Shown here piece after piece: positions 11,438-20,200 of a stretch of 64,000 bases of DNA. The notes under the pieces were generated by a model. The model searched no databases and was not told where the DNA came from. It saw only the letters and a program-made list of their open reading frames with translations. This DNA comes from Bombyx mori. Lineage: Eukaryota; Arthropoda; Insecta; Lepidoptera; Bombycidae. Both the position numbers and the translations under genes were made by a program. Each line of letters starts with the position of its first letter. Positions within the stretch are counted from its first letter, which is position 1. The stretch covers positions 9,612,501-9,676,500 of the forward strand of contig NC_085128.1 in assembly GCF_030269925.1 (NCBI RefSeq), in the 5' to 3' direction.

Positions 11438-12795
11438 TGTGTGGGTTCAAAGTACTATTCAAAACAAGCAAGGGTGTCAGTTCAGCTAAGTGATATGATA
11501 TACGTCAAAATCATGAATTATTAATGAAAAATAATAATAAGCCAATTATTTATATAGGTAAGAAAAAAATGGTTCATTATCAGAATTATTTATGGCAAAC
11601 ATTTTTAGATATGAGGTAATTATACACATAACAAATGATTTTGTAAACACATTAAGTTGTTTCTTTAATGCATGATATTGTATGTTTAATACACATTTTT
11701 GTTGTTTGTCCATAACTGAAGACTGACATAAAATGTATGTATAAGAAGACTAGGTATTTTAAGTTCCTTTTCATTTGATTCTTGTTTGTTAAAACATTAG
11801 CTCACATTGGTTCAAAGTTTACAAATTATTTATAAACCTAACACAATAAGTACTCTAAAAGCAAATTTCATTACACACCAGTAATGTTATTAATAAAATA
11901 GTATATTTTTGTAAAATTTCAACTCTTAAATACAGAAAAATAATTAATATTAGACCTAATAAATGTAAAACATGAAAATTGCTAATTCTAAAAGTAGCAC
12001 TTATGCTTTTTTTGTAATCTGAGGATCTGTGAATGTCTAGTAAAATATGAAATAATGTATTCTTTAAAAATTACAATGATTTTTAATTGAGTTAATTAAA
12101 AAATAAATCCTCAAATCAATCAATAATGTAATTAATTCAAGATGTCAAATGGCTGCAAGGTGGTTGTATAGATATTTTTGATATTTTACAATTTTTTTCA
12201 ATATTAATTGTTTTTCTATCTTTGCCTATAAAATAATACAGCTATAAATAAAATGCCCTCTTGCCAAACATGTAGTTTTTCCCTGTGGTCATGGTATCTT
12301 ATGAAAAAGCACATAATAAATGTACAAATTTCAATTTGAATGTTGTTAACATAGACATTTATTTCGCATAATAATAATTATTAATTTCAAAATGTCTAAA
12401 TAGACTGCCTCTTATTTGTTTGTTGTAGAAATAGAAATAGATACATCGAAGACTGATCTTAATAGGAATGTTATAATTTAATTCTAAACATTTTGATGTT
12501 CTCAACGAAGGCATTTTTTATTTCTACAGACGGATAGACGAGCTCATGGCCTGTCAGATGTTAAGTGGTTATCGCAGCTTCATTAAATGTGTAAAGAAAA
12601 ACTTGAATGTTTTTGTCCTTCTTGAGACACGAGGTTACGAGGTTGAAGACTCAATTTTCTTGTATAATGTCTGTCCAACCCATCAAACCAGTATGCGTGA
12701 CGGCTTCATGTCAGAAATAGTCACGATGGCTGTGCTCATCCGTTCGAGATCAATAGGCCACATCAATAGAACTAAAAGCATGCCAAGCTGTAATG
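11438..12795. other. Nrk 3' UTR and AT-rich flank
   Basis: Very AT-rich non-coding sequence with AATAAA at 11892-11897 and further candidates downstream. At about 12527-12575 there is a short decayed SINE-like end (AGACGAGCTC...GTTAAGTGGTTA). Nothing else is recognisable. Confidence 0.55.
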
Positions 12796-13020
12796 TCAGT
12801 CCGGCGTCCCGAGGGGGAGGGTGATGGGAGAGATGTGCTCCGCACTAAACACTTCACTTTCCCCCCTTTGCCTTTTCATGAGTTCTGTCTCATGTGAGGT
12901 TTGGACGTTGGTTGTTGAGCGACAGGAGGTTTTAGTCGGTTCGACTCCGACATGCTCCGCCCGCCGTCCCCAGTGGAGGGCGGAAGTCCGGCGATTTCCT
13001 CCTGACCAAAAAAAAAAAAA
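12796..13020 (+). mobile_element. 5'-truncated GC-rich retroelement with poly(A) tail and target-site duplication
   Basis: A 225-bp GC-rich block ends CGATTTCCTCCTGACC plus about 14 A. The 11-bp direct repeat AAGCTGTAATG brackets it exactly (12785-12795 and 13021-13031), so this is a complete target-primed insertion. It includes GGTTCGACTCC flanked by pairing GTC/GAC, which looks like a tRNA T-arm. It is either the 3' end of a GC-rich non-LTR element or a small SINE. Confidence 0.8.
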
Positions 13021-13683
13021 AAGCTGTAATGAACAGTTGTATGTAAGTTTCTTTTATTAGATAAGTACATATTTAAATACAATAAATACGGTAATAAACG
13101 AACAAATCGCGTTTTGTAGCTATCCATTCTTGTGGTATTTTAAAAATAATACTATTTTATTATAATACGCGTCCAGAGCGCAGCTTAAACAATATAATTG
13201 ACATTATTAGAATGATATTATAATATAACGATAATAAAATAAATGGTACATGCGCTACCAAATAAAGTAATTTTATTGTAAATACATAAATAGGAAAACA
13301 ATATTTTTGGTATCAATGACCGGTTAATGGATGTTCAAATGAAAATTATTACTCACTTAAGCCTACATACAGTACATAGTTAAACAATAAATGTTAGGTA
13401 CATTTTACTAAAACATCAAACCAAAAAGACCTACCAGACAATGTGCGACAAATTTGACCAGATTTTAAGCGTCGGATTTTTCCTGAAAAGAATTTTCATG
13501 TATAAATGACGTAAGACAACGAGATTAAGTAATAAATTTGTAGAAGTGTTTGTTAGCCTACCACAATGCATGTTTAATTTTTATTTATTAACAATAAAGT
13601 AACGTTCATTTTTATGTTCATTCAATTTCTGTATGTTTTAAGAATAAATTATGAAACTACTACTGGGTTTTTTTCCTACTGTA

Positions 13684-13751
13684 GGGGAATGATACCCCGC
13701 CCCACTTTAACTGCATAGTAAGCAGCTAACCGGGGCGGGGTATCATTCCCC
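13684..13751. mobile_element. 68-bp TA-flanked inverted-repeat mini-element
   Basis: Perfect 20-bp inverted repeats (GGGGAATGATACCCCGCCCC and its complement) around a 28-bp centre, flanked by TA on both sides. The TA target and the run of G at the end match the two larger pogo-like elements in this window, so I read it as a miniature derivative of a Tc1/mariner-pogo type transposon. It could fold into a strong hairpin. Confidence 0.65.
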
Positions 13752-13894
13752 TACACTACACTACTAAAACCTCACACTACCTGTTCGCTGATAGCATAAC
13801 GGTCTATTCCAGCTACGCTCGGACAGGATTTGTCCATTGTAGATTAAATTGAACACTATCTTGACATGATCCCCCATTGATGCGCCTTCGAAGT

Positions 13895-14112
13895 ACCGGC
13901 ACGGGTAGGTACTACCACTCAGTCTATTTCTGCCGTCAAGCAGTAAGTTTGAAGGGTGGGGCAGCCTTTGTAACTATACTAAGACCATAGAACTCGTATC
14001 TCAAGGTGAGTGGCGGCATTTATATTATAGATGTCTATGGGCTCCGGTGACCACTCAACATCATGTGGGCTGTGAGCTCGTCCACCCATATATGCATTAA
14101 ATAAAAATAAAT
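13895..14112 (+). mobile_element. Bm1: Bm1 SINE, 5'-truncated
   Basis: Moderately diverged distal Bm1 body: CGGGTAGGTACTACCAC, TTTGAAGGGTGGGGCAGCC, GTAGATGTCTATGGGCTCC-like segments, GGGCTGTGAGCTCGTCCACC, then an A-rich tail. The tRNA-like head is missing. It lies 140 bp upstream of the TFIIE alpha start codon, so it may fall in the promoter or 5' UTR. Confidence 0.8.
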
Positions 14113-14250
14113 ATAGTTCGCTGTATTGTCACTAGAATTTATGTGAAATTTTAATTTCGGTACGCGAGAACTGATTAATTTTAGAATTCGTAATCAATTC
14201 ATGATGATGTCATGGCCATTGAACTGATGACTAAAACATTTCAGTGAAAC

Positions 14251-17200
14251 ATGACGGAAGAGCGTTACGTGACTGAAGTTCCTAGTAGTTTAAAACAGCT
14301 AGCAAGATTAGTCGTCAGAGGCTTCTACACAATAGAGGATGCACTCATTGTTGATATGCTGGTCAGGAATCCATGTAAGAAATATTATCTAATCTGCCAT
14401 ATTAATATACCTATATTACGTTACCTAAAACCAGAGCTAGATCTAGTTAAATGGAAATAAAACTACTTTCAGGATTTAATCTCGCATTTTTTTTGTTGTC
14501 ATATTATTGCAGACGTTTCAAATACTCAACAGTTTTCGTGTACACGGACATCTGTAAGTGAGACGCCAGATTAAGCCATAATAGTGGTTTCACTTATGTC
14601 GAAAACTCGCAAAAACCGAAACCATTGTTATAGTTAAGTGATAGGATCAGTTGCGACTTTGGTGCCGGTACCATTTGGGTCCTGCTTATTTCTGCCTTAT
14701 CGTTTTATTTATGTTTCAATAACATAAAGTAACCTGAAACAACAGTGCTATTGAGTTTCAAATTCATGTCTCAAATTGAGTAGTAATATTTTCGATAAAT
14801 CAACAACTTCTGGCCGAATATTGTGATAAGATATTGCTGGAGCATCGTTTGTTTGTATTGTTATCAACGTAGGCACTAAAAGCTTTATTTATCAAGTAAC
14901 GTACCGGACATCGGATCCTTGGTCCTCCCGTGTTACTCGAAACCGTAGGACACAGCATGCCAGCTGATTTTGAATTACAAGTATGGTACAGTGTACAAAA
15001 ACATAACAAATGTTCCAAATAAGCACAACTGCTTACGTACCGTCGACAAGGTTGGTCATTTAGTGTCAGTAATCACGAAACCTATCAACTATCTTCGTTT
15101 TCGGGAACAAATATTTAACAGTGAGCAAGTCTAATATGGATATTTTATCTTATATAAAGATTATAAATAAATAAATATAAATATAAATATTTACTAACAA
15201 TCACGCCACGTTAACTGGTCCCGTGCTAAGTTCGTAAAGAACTTGTGTTACAAGTACCAGATAACGGAAATAAATATAATATTTTTATTATACACATACA
15301 TATATTTAATATACACCCATAACCCTGGAAAGACATTTATATTTATCATACAAATATCTTCCCTTGGCGGGATTCGAACCCGCGACCCCCTTGTGTAGTG
15401 ACCATGTCACTTACCACTACACAAGACGGCCGTTAAAGAGAAGTTAAGATTAGAATATGTTATGTATTCTGAGGTCAATATTAATTATTGATTTTAAATT
15501 GTACAGGTTTGTTGAATTCCAGGTATGAAAGAAGATGATATTTGTGAGTTATTGAAATTTGAAAGAAAAATGCTAAGAGCAAGAATTTCGATTCTCAAAA
15601 ATGACAAATTCATTCAGGTCAGACTGAAAATGGAGACAGGTAATATTGATTTACTATTTCCACAATATGGCTTAGTTCTAGAACATTCATATTTATCTGC
15701 TTAACCCGCTTTTATTAGTTTGGTATGTAACTATATTTGAACCTGATTTTCACCCCTTCAAAACGGCAGATTGATTAGAGACCTTCGCACGACCAATGAC
15801 AATACAATAATTTAATAAAATTCTCCTATTATCCTGATCAAGATACTATCTAAAAAAAGCGTGGAGTACTTTTTAAGATATTTTATAATGACCACTTTTA
15901 CCAATATCTGTTAATAAAATAATTGACGTCTAGCACCCCTCTAATTTTTATGATATTTTTCTTAATCACTTTGCTTTACTTTACTTATAATAAATACAAA
16001 TAAATATTTTGTACTTTTTAGTACAGCTAACTGCGAAAACATGTTTTTTTTTAAACTATTTTTTAAAAGCTATCCTTGTGATTCGTATTCGCAATTTTCG
16101 ATCTTTTCTCTGGTTCACATAATGCATCAAGACAAAGTTATTTAATTTAAAAAAAAAAACGTTTACTTGTTAAAAAGGCTACTACTATTCCTTTTTAACA
16201 TGTGTACGTTTTTATAGAAAACGCTTATTCAACCACAACAAAACCAGGGGGCTTGTAAATTATTCATGTTTTTTTTTATAGGACTAGACGGAAAAGCACA
16301 AAAAGTTAATTATTATTTCATAAACTACAAGACTTTCGTAAACGTCGTGAAATATAAATTAGATCTTATGAGGAAGCGGTTAGAAACAGAGGAGCGCGAC
16401 GCTACAAGCAGAGCCAGTTTCAAGTGTCCAGCTTGTGGGAAGACCTTTACAGATTTAGAAGTAAGAATCATTTGAATTTTTTAATAGAGCGGTTAACAAG
16501 TTTACGGTTCTTCTCAGGTTAACCCACCCACGTACAGATTTGATGTGAAATGTCAATTGTATAACGGCTGCCATCAAACTGGAACGCGTGGCTGTTTCGC
16601 ACTTACTCTTTCCCTCTTCGTAATTGGTTCATACAAAAGACAGTTATCGTGGACGCCCTAGTCACGACCTTACGGATCCACCCGTCACCCGATCAGGCAC
16701 AAAAGCATGGTAGCCGTAGGTACTTGTCGAACGTGAAACATAGCCCATAGCACCAGCCCGCTGAGTTTCCCGCATGATCTCTGACGCGGGTTGCGATTCC
16801 GCTTCGGTAGTAGATGCATTTGCGAAGCAGCTGCCTTTAAGCTTTAGGTCTCTATCGGAGACGCTCGCGCAGCTCTTATCAAATCCCACCCCTCACGGCT
16901 GAGCCTGTACTTAATGGATAAGCTAATATTTATATGAGTGTTGGACTCCCTACACCAGCTGCGTGTGTCATTAACATTACCCATCATTAACAAATGTTCA
17001 CGATTGACTTCCACGGTAAAGGAATAACATCGTGTAATAAAAATCAAACCTGCGAAATTATAATTTGCGTAATTACTGGTGGTAGGACCTCTTGTGAGTC
17101 CGCGCGGGTAGGTGCCACCACCCTGCCTATTTCTGCCGTGAAGCAGTAATGCGTTTCGGTTTGAAGGGTGGGGCAGCCGTTGTAACTATTCTTTGAGACC

Positions 17201-20200
17201 TTAGAACTTATATCTCAAGGTGGGTGGCGCATTTACTTTGTAGATGTCTATGCGCTCCAGTAACCACTTAACACCAGGTGGGCTGTGAGTTCGTCCACCA
17301 ATAAAGCAATAAAAAAAAATTAAGCTGGAAAGAGCTTAGGGTCACCATCTTGCCTTTGAGCTTTAGGTCTCTATCGGTGACGTTCGTGCAGCTCTTAGCA
17401 AATCCCAACCCTCATGGCTGAAACTGTGCACGCCCATCAGTCCTGATGAAGCTGGAAAAGGCTTCGGGTCACCAGATATCTATCCATTAAAAAAAAACTT
17501 ACCGTGCTAATTAACAAAACGCCCTTACCACCAATAAAATCACATTAGCGTTTTTTAATTACGAGAAAACTATATGATTACAACCATTATTTCTGCATCT
17601 CGTCACGCCTACCTCACATTTGTTTAGCCGTTACAAACGACCAATCATTATATTCGCTTAATAATAAAAAAAAAACATGTTTTTGTATTATTTCATTAGG
17701 AATTTTAATTGCTAAAGTAAATTATTATCGCTCTTCTCAAATTTAGGCAGATCAGTTATACGATATGGCAACACAAGAATTCCAATGCACGTTCTGCAGT
17801 GCAGTTGTGGACGAGGACATGTCGGCGCTACCAAAAAAAGACTCCAGATTATTGTTGGCCAAGTTCAATGAGCAGCTGGAAACGCTTTACATATTGTTGC
17901 GAGAGGTCGAAGGCATCAAACTGGCTCCAGAGATACTGGAACCAGAACCGGTCGATATTAACACAATACGAGGGTGAGTTTTGAAGTCATTTCGAATAAT
18001 CATCAAATCAGTGTAAAAAATAATATCCAAGAAAATATTTTATACTAAGATATTTATTAACACGTTGAATGCCAAATGAAAAATCGAGTATTTTCATTCA
18101 CCGGTGAGCACTGTGGCCTGAATATACCTTTCGGGCCATAAGGGTCACCCGTGATCCTCGTGAGGGTTCCGACGTAAATGCTTCCTACAATCCACAAATT
18201 GCAGATATCAAAAGCGCGTGTTGAAGTGATCCGCGTGGCCCTTTAGCCGAACTGAACGCCTTTTGTTTTCAAATCCAATAGAAAGCTGTAGTTTTTATCA
18301 AGATATTTTTAGGAAGTCGTACCTTTTTAAAATATCTTAAAAACTAGACGGTAAAAGTCGCTAATTTTGATCTTCAAGATCTCAAGTTGATTTCTTTACT
18401 GCTTTCATAATTTTGGCTTTGTCCGAATGGTATACCTAGTAAGCTAGGCCCACCGGTTGACCGTGTGGCGGTAGCCATCACACAACACAAGATATTTGAT
18501 AGATGCCTTTATCTCGCTTAGGACATTTTCAAGATAAGCTTGCATATATACAAGTTCCGAACTAGAACATTCGGACTGTCTGTCTACCGAGCAATATCAC
18601 CCGCTCGGGGAAAAATATTTCCCTCCGTCGTTAAGCGTACAGCCGCATGACGTTCAACGTGTCATTACGTATTAATGGTTAAGATTAACATTTCTCTTGT
18701 CTTTGGTCCAGATTGACGTCAAAGTTAATACGTATTAATAGTTAAGATTAACATTTCTCTTGCTCTTTGCTCCAGATTGACGTCAAAGTGAATACGTATT
18801 AATGGTTAAGATTAACATTTCTCTTGCTCTTAGCTCCAGATTGACGTCAAAGTGAATACGTATTAATGGTTAAGATTAACATTTCTCTTGCTCTTAGCTC
18901 CAGATTGACGTCAAAGTGAATACGTATTAATGGTTAAGATTAACATTTCTCTTGCTCTTAGCTCCAGATTGACGTCAAAGTGAATACGTATTAATGGTTA
19001 AGATTGACATTTCTCTTGTCTTTGGTCCAGATTGACGTCAAAGCAGTCTGCATTGCGTCCGGGCGGCGAGCAATGGTCGGGTGAGGCGACGCGCAACCAG
19101 GGCATGCTGGTCGAGGAGACACGAGTCGACGTCACCATCGGAGACGACAAGCCCGCGCGGGACGCCGGCGCGCTACGCAAGGAGCGGCCCGTCTGGATGG
19201 TCGAGAGCACCATTGCCTCCAACGAACAGGTCCGATGCAGACTCGGTGACCGGTTCAAACATGACCGAGTCGATCGCGAAAGAATTTTGAAGTCGTCGTG
19301 GCCTAAAGGATAAGATGTCCGGTGCATTCGTGTTGAGCGATGCACCGGTGTTCGAATCTCAGGCGGGTACCAATTTTTCTAATGAAATACGTACTCAACA
19401 AATGTTCACGATTGACTTCCACGTTAAAGGAATAACATTGTGTAATAAAAATCAAAAGCCGCAAAATTATAATTTGCGTAATTACTGGTGGTAGGACATC
19501 TTGTGAGTCCGCGCGGGTAGGTACCACCACCCTGCCTATTTCTGTCGTGAAGCAGTAATGCGTTTCGGTTTGAAAGGTAGGACAGCCGTTGTAACTATAC
19601 TTGAGACCTTAGAACTGATATCTCTAGGTGGGTGGGTGCATTTACGTCGTAGATGTCTATGGGCTCCAGTAACCACTTAACACCAGGTGGGCTGTGAGCT
19701 CGTCCACCCATCTAAGAAATAAAAAACAAAAAAAAAAAAAAAATAGACTCCGTGACCGGTTCAAGCATGACCGAGTCGATCGCGAAGGAATTATTGTTGT
19801 TTTGGTGATATAAAAAAAATCATGAGCGCGTGGCCATTTTAAATGAATCCCCAGCCTATTATTGCTACAACCCCTCAAACCGGACATTTTGACTACTTTA
19901 CGAATAAGTTGTTTTCTCTCTATAGCTAATGACCTTGACAGCTTCGCTAGAACTAAGAACTGCAGTTTGCTAATAACTGCAGAATGCCTTCGAAGAAAAA
20001 AGCAGAGGACCCGCTAAGACAAAGCAGAGGAATTCAGTCGACTATATATAGGCTATATGAAGACATGTATGGATGAAAGGATGGAATACAATTTTTAAGA
20101 TTTTCGAGTTTCTACATTGAATGAAGGTGTTATGTGTCCATAATCGATTTTAGACCTCAAAACTCCGGGCTTAAAGGCTATTTTTAGAAATTATGGAGTT

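Noticed and set aside
15360..15433. Functional tRNA gene on the minus strand
   Set aside because: The B box and T-arm are good, but the acceptor ends do not pair and the D-arm/anticodon region is an unrelated hairpin followed by a SINE body.
16844..17047. Minus-strand frames over Bm1 and LINE tails (also at 19303 and 47030)
   Set aside because: The same frame recurs wherever Bm1 occurs, so it reflects the repeat and not a gene.
18666..19043. CRISPR-like array of regular repeats
   Set aside because: Units are contiguous tandem copies without unique spacers, in a eukaryotic intron; a splice-site tandem duplication explains it.
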